From: Syntrophaceae bacterium UBA2208
Lineage (GTDB): Bacteria; Desulfobacterota; BSN033; UBA1163
DNA: 11,406 bases
Assembly (NCBI GenBank): GCA_002327885.1
Contig: DCUS01000009.1
Coordinates: forward strand, 1 to 11,406
Reading direction: 5' to 3'
A program made the position numbers and the translations under genes. Under the pieces are notes generated by a model. The model worked only from the letters and a program-made list of their open reading frames with translations, had not been told where the DNA came from and ran no database searches. Positions 5,590-11,406 of this stretch are shown piece after piece. Each line of letters starts with the position of its first letter. Positions within the stretch are counted from its first letter, which is position 1.

Positions 5590-6729
5590 TCATTTCATCA
5601 GGATTTCTTCAGCTGCCTTCACCCCGGATCCCAGTTCAAACGGATAGCCCATTGCCTTTAAAAGCATCTCCAGCGCGGAGATAACCATGATCATATCCAG
5701 TCCTTCATAATACCCCAGGTGGGCAATTCGAATAATCTTGCCTTTGGCCTGATCCTGACCTCCGGCGACGGTAATGCCGAACTTTTCAAAAAACAGATTT
5801 TTCAACTTCCCCCCTTGTATCCCCCCCGGAACTTTTACGGCTGTGACAGCATTGCTCGGTGAATCCGGAGCATAGAGCTCAAGGCCCAAAGCCTTCACGG
5901 CAATACGGGTCGCATCTGCCAACTTTTCATGGCGTTTGAAAACTGCCTCCAGCCCCTCCTTTCGAACCAGACGGAGCGACTCTCTTAGGCCAACGATTAA
6001 AGAGATGGCCGGGGTAAAAGAGTTCTGGTTTTTTTTGGCAGACTTTAACTCTTTTTTAAAGTCAAAATAGAATTTGGGGAGGGTTGATCGCTCCACGAAC
6101 CGCCATGCCTTATCACTCAAAGCGGCAAAGGCTAATCCCGGAGGGAGCATCAGGGCCTTTTGAGAACCGCTGATCAGTACATCAATCCCCCACTCGTCCA
6201 TCGGAATATCAAAGACGCCAATTCCTGTAATGGCATCGACCACAATGATGGCTTCCTCGTGTTTTTTTACGATCTCCGCTATCTCCCGAATGGGATGTCT
6301 TGCTCCGGTTGAAGTTTCGCTGGCCTGAGTGTAAACGGCTCGAATGTTGGGGTCGGATTTTAGAATATTTTGAATCTGCTCCGGATCCACCGCCTTCCCC
6401 CATTCCACATCAATGGGAACAAACTCAATTCCATAAGCCTTGCAGATCTCTCCCCATCTCTCACCGAATTTTCCGCCACGGATCACCAGGGCCTTATCGC
6501 CTTTGGAAAGGATGTTGGAGATTGCTCCTTCCATCGCACCTGTTCCAGAAGAGGTAAAAATCAATACCTCATTTTTCGTCTGGAAAAGGTATTTCAACCC
6601 CTCCCGGATCTCTCCCAGGATTTTTTCAAACTCGGGTTCCCGGTGGTGCATAATCGGTTCTGCCATCTTGAGAAGCACCTCCGGGGGAAGCATGGTTGGC
6701 CCAGGTGAAAATAAATATTTCTTTTCCAT
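5590..6729 (-). CDS. class V PLP aminotransferase (alanine-glyoxylate / serine-pyruvate type)
   Basis: This 379-residue fold-type I enzyme begins YLFSPGPTMLPPEV, the alanine-glyoxylate/serine-pyruvate aminotransferase signature. TSSGTGAMEG (59-68) binds the cofactor phosphate, D165 in VVDAITG contacts the pyridine nitrogen, and K191 in SGSQKAL is the Schiff-base lysine. The C-terminal KIIRIAHLG holds the substrate-carboxylate arginine. It is first in the operon with serA and purA. No separate serC is visible, so it may transaminate 3-phosphohydroxypyruvate to phosphoserine, as has been proposed for similar serA neighbours. Glyoxylate or pyruvate as acceptor is equally possible. The ATG at 6729 follows GGGAGGT by 11 bases, and a sigma-70-like promoter lies upstream. 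Confidence 0.9.
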   Translation of the reverse strand: MEKKYLFSPGPTMLPPEVLLKMAEPIMHHREPEFEKILGEIREGLKYLFQTKNEVLIFTSSGTGAMEGAISNILSKGDKALVIRGGKFGERWGEICKAYGIEFVPIDVEWGKAVDPEQIQNILKSDPNIRAVYTQASETSTGARHPIREIAEIVKKHEEAIIVVDAITGIGVFDIPMDEWGIDVLISGSQKALMLPPGLAFAALSDKAWRFVERSTLPKFYFDFKKELKSAKKNQNSFTPAISLIVGLRESLRLVRKEGLEAVFKRHEKLADATRIAVKALGLELYAPDSPSNAVTAVKVPGGIQGGKLKNLFFEKFGITVAGGQDQAKGKIIRIAHLGYYEGLDMIMVISALEMLLKAMGYPFELGSGVKAAEEILMK

Positions 6730-6770
6730 ATCAGAATCAGACCTCCCTTTCCGCCATAAAAAGCCGATTA

Positions 6771-6799
6771 ATATTATTTTATATTTAACCCTATGTCAA
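6771..6799 (-). promoter_or_regulatory. promoter of the aminotransferase-serA-purA operon
   Basis: On the minus strand a perfect -35 TTGACA (6799-6794) precedes TAATAT (6776-6771) by 17 bp. Transcription would start near 6764, giving a leader of about 35 nt ending in the GGGAGGT ribosome-binding site. No attenuator or riboswitch fits in so short a leader. Confidence 0.65.
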
Positions 6800-6855
6800 T
6801 ACTTTCCCCTGTTTCCCTGTTTCTTTCCCTGTCAACCCCCTTTAGCTGTTTGGGA

Positions 6856-6884
6856 TTGACTTTTAGCAAATTATTTTCTAATTT
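6856..6884 (+). promoter_or_regulatory. promoter of the TPR protein-aminopeptidase pair
   Basis: TTGACT (6856-6861) is followed by AT-rich DNA containing TCTAAT at 15 bp (6877-6882) or TAATTT at 17 bp (6879-6884). It is divergent from the serA operon promoter, with about 60 bp between the two -35 boxes. Confidence 0.5.
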
Positions 6885-6913
6885 AGAAAAATCCTCCCCG
6901 GGTGAGAGAGTTA

Positions 6914-7165
6914 ATGGACCGACTGGCAACCAAAACCTTGGCTGAAATCTATCTCCGGCAAGGTTTCTTTCGAGAGGCCCTTGAAATTTTTAAAGCCCTT
7001 GCCGAGAAAGATCCCCAAGACATGGAGGTCCAGAAGAGGCTGGAGGAATTAAGAGAAAAACTCCCCCCCCCGCCCGTTCATCTTCCCGATCCTCCTGCGA
7101 AAGAGGACAAGATACGTCATCTTGAAAAATGGCTCGAAAATATTCGAAAACGGGGAAAAAATTAA
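6914..7165 (+). CDS. mini TPR-repeat protein
   Basis: The 83-residue product from ATG 6914 has one clear tetratricopeptide helix pair: LAEIYLRQGFFREALEIFKA then EKDPQDMEVQKRLEEL. A proline-rich linker (LPPPPVHLPDPP) and a basic C-terminal helix ending IRKRGKN follow. There is no signal peptide, so it is a cytoplasmic, probable protein-protein adaptor. An in-frame GTG at 6902 would add four residues, but only the ATG has GAGAG at useful spacing. The stop (TAA, 7163-7165) overlaps the preferred ATG of the aminopeptidase as TAATG, which implies translational coupling. The partner and role are unknown. Confidence 0.75.
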   Translation: MDRLATKTLAEIYLRQGFFREALEIFKALAEKDPQDMEVQKRLEELREKLPPPPVHLPDPPAKEDKIRHLEKWLENIRKRGKN

Positions 7166-8247
7166 TGGGAACCACCTTCTATGAGATGAGAAAAAAAGTT
7201 GCTCGAGAGGTGATGGATTCCAATCAACTGGACGGAATTCTCTTTACCGGGCTTGAGAATATACGCTACCTGTGTGGATTTACCGGAAGCGATGGCGCCC
7301 TCATCATCACCCGAGAGGATTCCTTCTTTCTCACGGATTCGCGATATTGGACCCAATCGGAGAAAGAAGTGATCGGTTCTCAGATCGCCCGTTACAATAA
7401 AAAACTGGAGGGGATTGCCTTTCACCTCGCAGATCTGAAACTGAAAAGAATCGGTTTCGAATCTCTTTCCCTCTCTTTTTCACTCCATCAATCCCTTATG
7501 AAAAAAATCACCAATGGGGTGGACTTTCTTCCCCTGGAGAATGAAATAAAAAATTTGAGGGTTTCCAAGGATGATCAGGAGCTCCTTTCGATGAAACGTG
7601 CGATTGATATCTCCTCGAGGGCTTTTGAACACATCCTGGGAATGATGAAGGAAGGGGTGATTGAAAGGGACCTCGCTCTGGAGATGGAATTCTTCATGAA
7701 AAAGAATGGGGCGGAGGCCATGGGTTTTGATATCATCCTCGCCTCTGGAAAGCGGTCTGCCCTTCCCCACGGAAAGGCAGGCGAGAAGCGGATTGAGAAA
7801 GGGGATTTGATCCTGATCGATTTCGGCTCCCGGTTCGATGGATATCACTCCGATCAGACACGCACCGTCGTCTGCGGGAATCCTTCTCCTGATCATAAAA
7901 AGATCTACCAGATCGTGAAGGATGCCCACGACCGAGCGATTGAAAAAGTTCGCCCTGGAATTCCGATTCACGAAATAGATGCAGCGGCGAGAAACTATAT
8001 CCGGGATTGCGGGTATGATAACTATTTCGGTCACGGAACCGGGCACGGGATTGGCCTGGCGGTCCATGAAGAGCCTGTGGTGAACCGGGACAATAAAGAA
8101 CCTGCTCAGGAAGGGATGGTCTTTACCATTGAACCGGGGATTTATCTGCCATCTTCTGGAGGTATCCGGATCGAGGATATGGTTCGGGTCACTTCAAATG
8201 GAGCAGAGGTATTGACTTATTTGCCAAGGGAACTAACAACCATTTAG
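7165..8247 (+). CDS. Xaa-Pro aminopeptidase/dipeptidase, M24B family
   Basis: This cytoplasmic metallopeptidase removes N-terminal residues preceding proline. The start at 7165 gives 360 residues. An in-frame ATG at 7129 would add 12 but has no ribosome-binding site and overlaps the TPR gene. The N-terminal creatinase-like domain (about 1-130) has DGILFTGLENIRYLCGFTGS. The pita-bread catalytic domain carries the five metal ligands, numbered from 7165: D219 in LIDFGS, D230 in HSDQTRT, H294 in HGTGHGIGL, E323 in TIEPGIY, and E337 in RIEDM. All are present, so it should be active with two divalent metals. It is the second gene of a coupled pair. No hairpin terminator is obvious in the short AT-rich spacer before the next promoter. 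Confidence 0.95.
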   Translation: MGTTFYEMRKKVAREVMDSNQLDGILFTGLENIRYLCGFTGSDGALIITREDSFFLTDSRYWTQSEKEVIGSQIARYNKKLEGIAFHLADLKLKRIGFESLSLSFSLHQSLMKKITNGVDFLPLENEIKNLRVSKDDQELLSMKRAIDISSRAFEHILGMMKEGVIERDLALEMEFFMKKNGAEAMGFDIILASGKRSALPHGKAGEKRIEKGDLILIDFGSRFDGYHSDQTRTVVCGNPSPDHKKIYQIVKDAHDRAIEKVRPGIPIHEIDAAARNYIRDCGYDNYFGHGTGHGIGLAVHEEPVVNRDNKEPAQEGMVFTIEPGIYLPSSGGIRIEDMVRVTSNGAEVLTYLPRELTTI

Positions 8248-8282
8248 ATTAACTTAAAAAACCAAATAGACAATAAAAAATC

Positions 8283-8312
8283 TTGACAACTTCTGCCAAT
8301 TTCTTTTATTTT
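8283..8312 (+). promoter_or_regulatory. promoter of tRNA-Gly
   Basis: A perfect -35 TTGACA (8283-8288) precedes TATTTT (8307-8312) by 18 bp. The start would fall about 7 bp downstream, a few bases before the mature tRNA end at 8327. Confidence 0.65.
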
Positions 8313-8326
8313 AATCTAACCACAAA

Positions 8327-8402
8327 GCGGGCATAGCTCAGTTGGTAGAGCATCGGCTTCCCAAGCCGAGGGTCGCGGGTCCGAATCCCGCTGCCCGCTC
8401 CA
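8327..8402 (+). tRNA. tRNA-Gly (CCC)
   Basis: The acceptor stem GCGGGCA/TGCCCGC has discriminator T and an encoded CCA (8400-8402). The anticodon stem TCGGC/GCCGA encloses loop TTCCCAA with anticodon CCC. The D-arm TAGCTCAGTTGGTAGAG and T-arm GCGGGTCCGAATCCCGC are intact, the latter with C instead of T in the usual GGTTCGAAT. A T-run without a stem follows. Confidence 0.96.
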
Positions 8403-8427
8403 AATTTAACTTTTTTTAATTTTGTGC

Positions 8428-8463
8428 TTGCTTTTTGAAAACTTTTTTGTATACTTATACTTT
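8428..8463 (+). promoter_or_regulatory. promoter region of the HU-like gene
   Basis: Several overlapping sigma-70-like solutions exist: TTGCTT (8428) with TATACT (8450) at 16 bp, or TTGAAA (8435) with TACTTT (8458) at 17 bp. The sequence does not decide between them. Some expression could also come from read-through of the tRNA unit. Confidence 0.4.
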
Positions 8464-8492
8464 AAATCATTTATCAAAGAGGAGGAAAGAGT

Positions 8493-8795
8493 ATGGCCGG
8501 AAAGAAACCCATGACTAAAGCTCAGATCGTTTCCTATTTTTCAAAAAAGTTTGACCTTTCCAAAAAAGCGGCTTCGTCAATCATTGATGAGATGGCAGCG
8601 TTAGCCGTTGCCGAGACCAAAAAGGCGGGAGCCTTCACTTTCCCCGGGATCGGCAAATCTGTCTTGGTTAAACGTAAAGCACGTGTGGGGAGAAATCCGG
8701 CTACCGGCGCGCTGATTAATATCCCGGCCAAAACCGTGGTGAAGATTCGTCCCGCCAAGGCTTTCAAGGACGCAATCGTTCCTGCTAAGAAATAA
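8493..8795 (+). CDS. HU/IHF-family nucleoid DNA-binding protein
   Basis: This 100-residue basic protein has the HU fold. The N-terminal helical dimerisation part is MTKAQIVSYFSKKFDLSKKAASSIIDEMAALAV by position 7-39. GAFTFPGIGKSVLVKRKARVG starts the beta arms, and the arm tip has GRNPATG with the DNA-intercalating proline, followed by INIPAKTVVKIRPAKAFKDA. The C-terminal VPAKK is short, without the long lysine tail of some relatives. It would bend and compact DNA as a dimer. The start has a strong GAGGAGG seven bases upstream, suggesting high expression. A perfect-stem terminator about 100 bp downstream ends the unit. It cannot be assigned to a named subunit such as hupA or hupB from the sequence alone. 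Confidence 0.95.
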   Translation: MAGKKPMTKAQIVSYFSKKFDLSKKAASSIIDEMAALAVAETKKAGAFTFPGIGKSVLVKRKARVGRNPATGALINIPAKTVVKIRPAKAFKDAIVPAKK

Positions 8796-8895
8796 TTTAA
8801 CTTAATGCAGGCGAGATTTATTAAGAACCCTTCTGTAATAAAAAGGGAAGCGGATATTTTTATACTGAGGATATCTGAATCCTTCTGAATGATTG

Positions 8896-8929
8896 ACAGC
8901 GGGGAAGAATTAAATGCCCCGCTGTTTTA
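8896..8929 (+). terminator. strong Rho-independent terminator after the HU-like gene
   Basis: ACAGCGGGG (8896-8904) pairs perfectly over 9 bp with CCCCGCTGT (8917-8925), followed by TTTATT. The convergent small gene ends at 8945. On the minus strand no T-tract follows the stem, so it mainly serves the plus strand. Confidence 0.9.
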
Positions 8930-8944
8930 TTGAAGAGAAAACCT

Positions 8945-9214
8945 CTATTTTTTCTTCTCAATTTTCAGGGAAACCGTATTGTATCGGTCTGGGCATTCGA
9001 CTTCTATAACCTCCTTATCCCACCATGGATATTTCCCGCCAAATTGCATGGCATTGAGGTAAGGAAAAATATCATGATAGAAAAAACCACAGAGCCCGCC
9101 TGACTCATAGCAATTTAACTCAAAGGTTTGCCCCAATTGATGGTGGGCATGGCAGTCACCTTTCAAGCTTGTAACGGTGGCGATAAATTTTATCCCTACT
9201 TTTTCTTCCTCCAT
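8945..9214 (-). CDS. TIGR04076-like small cysteine-containing protein
   Basis: From ATG 9214 the product has 89 residues. The order KFIATVTSLKGDCHAHHQLG, NCYESGGLCGFFYHDIFPYLNAMQFGG, PWWDKE and VECPD matches what I recall of the TIGR04076 family, a function-unknown group common in anaerobes. Four conserved-looking cysteines and two adjacent histidines suggest metal or redox chemistry, but this is inference. The start at 9214 is preferred because GGGGGGAGGG ends 7-8 bases upstream. The ATG at 9220 is too close to it. The ATG at 9256 would overlap the protease stop by 8 bases and add a lysine-rich extension. It follows the protease-TPR gene on the same strand, probably in one transcript. Confidence 0.8.
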   Translation of the reverse strand: MEEEKVGIKFIATVTSLKGDCHAHHQLGQTFELNCYESGGLCGFFYHDIFPYLNAMQFGGKYPWWDKEVIEVECPDRYNTVSLKIEKKK

Positions 9215-9248
9215 GGTCATTCCCTCCCCCCGCTTTTTTTTAAAATTT

Positions 9249-10694
9249 TCATTCATAAATCAGATTAAAGAGTCTATTGGCAAGTTCCTTATCTAATTCT
9301 TTCAGTATTTTATATTCTTCAATGGCCAGCCCCCTGTCTCCCAGTTTCAGATAGGACATGCCCAAGTTGAGATGGGCCTCGGCCAAGGAGGGTTTCAGTC
9401 GTATCGCCTGTTTGTAGGAAACGATCGCCTCCTCAAAACGCCCTGTTTGAAAATAAGCAGCCCCTAAGTTTAAGTGCCCCTCTGCATAATCGAATTGGAT
9501 ACGGATCGACTCCTTATAGGATGCAATGGCCTCCTCATATCTCCTCAGGGAAGAATAATTATTCCCAAGATTGTAGTGAGCCAGAACAAAACCGGGTTTG
9601 AGGCGGATGGCCTCCTTACAAGATTGGATGGCTTCGCGATAATGGCCTGTCATTCGATAAGCCCAACCCAGATTATTATGGGCTTCAGCCAGGTCAGGAT
9701 TGAGTCGGATCGCTTCTCCACAAGATTCTACTGCCTCATCAAAGCGTCCTATCTTTCCATAAGCGGAGCAAAGATTATTATAAGTCTCCCCATCTTTCGG
9801 CTGGATTCGAATAGCCTGTTGATAGGAGTCAATAGCCTCCTTATATTTTCCCAGCCGACTCAAACAATACCCAATTTGGAAATAAGACAGGCCATGGTCT
9901 GGGTTTCTCTGGACCACCTCAACAAAATAGGCAAGGGCCTTCTCATAATTTTCTGCCCAGAGGAAGCGGAGCCCAATGACATATAGACCTTCTGCCGAGG
10001 CAAGCCAATCTTTTATTCTCCCTTCTTCACGCTCCGAAAGAGATTCTCCTTGACTCCTCGTCAGCCTTGCGATCCTTTCTCCGGGTATCGCAAAGTTGAG
10101 ATTTTGACCTGCTATGATAAAAAAGGTGGCAACCCCGATCACTTCTCCTCTCATATTAATAACCGGACTGCCACTTGATCCAGGAGAGATCGGGGCGGTC
10201 ACCTGAATAATATTTCCGAATTTAGGCATTGCCCGGATTGCAGAAACAATACCATCTGAGACGGTTTTATCGAGTCCGAGAGGTGTCCCGATGACAATGA
10301 TTCTCTCCCCGACTTCAGGAGGTCGGGTGGCCATTGCCAAAGGGGCCACCGCTTCTTCCGGAATATTTACCGAAACTCGAATCAAATCCCCCTCTTTATC
10401 TTCTGCGAGAACTTTTTTGACCGGGTATTCCTTCCCATCTGTTGTTCTAATGACTGCCCGGTTTGCCTCCTGAAGGACATGATAATTCGTAATCACATCT
10501 CCTTCCTGATTGATAAAAAAACCGCTTCCTTGACCGAGGATTTTTCCTTCCCGGTTGTAAGTCAGAATCACGACGATAGAGGGCTCCACTTTTTTTATCA
10601 GGGCAGGCAGGTTTTCCTGACCAATGGCTCGGGAAGCAGCCAGAATGAAAAAAAGGAAAAAGGTCTGAATAATAAGACGGGGTGATTTTGTCAT
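9249..10694 (-). CDS. exported trypsin-like serine protease with C-terminal TPR array
   Basis: The 481-residue protein starts with a signal peptide (LIIQTFFLFFILAASRAIGQ, cleavage likely near residues 23-25). The trypsin-like HtrA-type domain covers about 30-212: H72 in TNYHVL, D103 in EDKEGDL and S174 in PGSSGSPV form a complete triad. TPLGLDKTVSDGIVS is typical of DegP-like proteases. No PDZ domain follows. Instead about seven tetratricopeptide repeats fill residues 236-475 (EAIxxYxxAIRLxPxxAEAHxNLG pattern). The protein probably acts in the periplasm, with the TPRs recruiting substrates or partners. The ATG at 10694 has no good ribosome-binding site, so translation may be weak or the start may differ. 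It sits between the cyclodeaminase-like gene (90 bp upstream) and the TIGR04076-like gene. Confidence 0.9.
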   Translation of the reverse strand: MTKSPRLIIQTFFLFFILAASRAIGQENLPALIKKVEPSIVVILTYNREGKILGQGSGFFINQEGDVITNYHVLQEANRAVIRTTDGKEYPVKKVLAEDKEGDLIRVSVNIPEEAVAPLAMATRPPEVGERIIVIGTPLGLDKTVSDGIVSAIRAMPKFGNIIQVTAPISPGSSGSPVINMRGEVIGVATFFIIAGQNLNFAIPGERIARLTRSQGESLSEREEGRIKDWLASAEGLYVIGLRFLWAENYEKALAYFVEVVQRNPDHGLSYFQIGYCLSRLGKYKEAIDSYQQAIRIQPKDGETYNNLCSAYGKIGRFDEAVESCGEAIRLNPDLAEAHNNLGWAYRMTGHYREAIQSCKEAIRLKPGFVLAHYNLGNNYSSLRRYEEAIASYKESIRIQFDYAEGHLNLGAAYFQTGRFEEAIVSYKQAIRLKPSLAEAHLNLGMSYLKLGDRGLAIEEYKILKELDKELANRLFNLIYE

Positions 10695-10784
10695 ATTTCT
10701 ATTTGCGATTTGGTTGCCGGATAAAACTTTTTCAAAATTGATAAAGACCCCCTGATTAAAAAAGATAGAATGAGGAGGATTCTT

Positions 10785-11396
10785 TCACGCCGGACAGGTT
10801 CCTTCCCGTTTCATCAAAATCGTCTTGATGAGGTGATTCCTCTTTTTGGTCCATCTCCTCATTAATAAATTCATTTTCCTATTGAACTTTTTTTCTTTCA
10901 CCGCGATTAGATTAATACCAATATTGAGCACCCCTCCTGAGAAGGCGGCATCCGCAAGCAGGGCAGCGACCCCCGCATCACTCAAGGCATTCGGGTTCCC
11001 CTGTAAAATAAGGATCCTGGAATATTCCAACAGCTGAATGGACTGCTGACATACCACCTGCGGGGTAATGGTGGCATTTTGATAGGCCTGTTGAATCTTT
11101 TCCCCTCGGTGGAGACGTTCTTTTTCTGAGCCTTTGGGAAGACGGAAGGCTTTGATCACAGCGTCAAAAGATACTGCATCCTCATCAATTGCCCGCAAAA
11201 GTCTCTTTTGAATGACCGATGCTCTCTTCCTTATTTGTTCCATCTTTACCTTTTTTCCCCCACCCTTTTTGGAAGAAAGCCCGGCCACCATCGCCACCAA
11301 TGAAGCAGAAAGGGCTCCTGCCAAGGCGGAAGCGCTCCCTCCCCCGGGCGTTGGGGTATCCGCGGCTACTTTTTCTAAGAATTGCTTGAGTTCCAT
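10785..11396 (-). CDS. cyclodeaminase/cyclohydrolase family protein (FTCD_C)
   Basis: The 203-residue protein matches the free-standing C-terminal domain of formiminotransferase-cyclodeaminase. The N-terminal TPTPGGGSASALAGALSASL glycine-rich segment (15-34) and the following VAMVAGLSSKK are the family hallmark. AVSFDAVIKAFRLPK and LSDAGVAALLADAAFSGG are further conserved segments. Relatives convert formimino- or methenyl-tetrahydrofolate to the next one-carbon folate, so it likely serves folate C1 metabolism. No formiminotransferase domain is attached, which favours a methenyl-THF cyclohydrolase-like role. The ATG at 11396 has AGGGGGG just upstream at the window edge. The gene appears complete, and any partner upstream is outside the window. 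Confidence 0.88.
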   Translation of the reverse strand: MELKQFLEKVAADTPTPGGGSASALAGALSASLVAMVAGLSSKKGGGKKVKMEQIRKRASVIQKRLLRAIDEDAVSFDAVIKAFRLPKGSEKERLHRGEKIQQAYQNATITPQVVCQQSIQLLEYSRILILQGNPNALSDAGVAALLADAAFSGGVLNIGINLIAVKEKKFNRKMNLLMRRWTKKRNHLIKTILMKREGTCPA

Positions 11397-11406
11397 ATGC
11401 CCCCCT

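Noticed and set aside
5166..5684. 172-codon plus-strand frame opposite serA
   Set aside because: Antisense shadow of a well-supported enzyme gene, with low-complexity translation and no start signal. The same applies to plus-strand frames opposite purA and the aminotransferase.
7480..8067. 195-codon minus-strand frame opposite the Xaa-Pro peptidase
   Set aside because: Shadow of a gene whose five metal ligands are all conserved, with no family resemblance of its own.
9474..9986. 170-codon plus-strand frame opposite the TPR array
   Set aside because: Its periodic composition simply mirrors the repeats on the other strand.
9249..10694. TPR DNA repeats as a CRISPR or tandem DNA array
   Set aside because: The periodicity is about 102 bp, in frame, and encodes 34-residue TPR units. 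There are no identical repeats with unique spacers.

Overview
The window reads like a chromosomal segment of a mid-GC anaerobic bacterium. The serine/purine gene order, the HU protein, the TIGR04076-type protein and the cyclodeaminase are all reminiscent of Desulfobacterota (former Deltaproteobacteria). That placement is inferred from gene content and was not tested. Most genes are on the minus strand.

Layout. 1-565 is largely non-coding but holds a probable tiny basic protein gene (265-429, minus) with its own promoter. 568-1968 is a complete IS110-family insertion sequence: a DEDD recombinase (578-1765, minus) with a non-coding leader that looks like a bridge RNA. 1969-2170 holds nothing I can name. 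2171-2523 carries tRNA-Lys(UUU) and tRNA-Glu(UUC) on the minus strand, with a promoter and a terminator. 2612-6729 is a minus-strand operon read in the order class V aminotransferase, serA, purA. A divergent promoter region (about 6770-6885) separates it from a plus-strand pair, a mini TPR protein and an M24 Xaa-Pro aminopeptidase. tRNA-Gly(CCC) and an HU-like nucleoid protein follow, ending at a strong terminator (8896-8929). The right part is minus strand again: a methenyl-THF cyclohydrolase/cyclodeaminase-type gene, an exported serine protease fused to TPR repeats, and a TIGR04076-like small protein overlapping the protease stop.

How the genes fit together. SerA and the aminotransferase would give the first two steps of the phosphorylated serine pathway, or glyoxylate/serine transamination. 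PurA commits IMP to AMP, and the cyclodeaminase-like protein handles one-carbon folates that serine supplies.

The most informative structure is the IS110 element. Its leader encodes two near-identical hairpin modules 60 nt apart. The sequences flanking the hairpin in the 5' module match the DNA on both sides of the element (11/12 and 9/9 bases including a shared CT core). The 5' flank of the second module matches the element's own right end. This lets the exact ends (CT core at 1967-1968 and 566-567) and the pre-insertion target be read from the sequence alone. Joining the two ends in a circle would place TTGACT exactly 17 bp before TATAAG, creating a promoter for the RNA that is absent in the integrated state.
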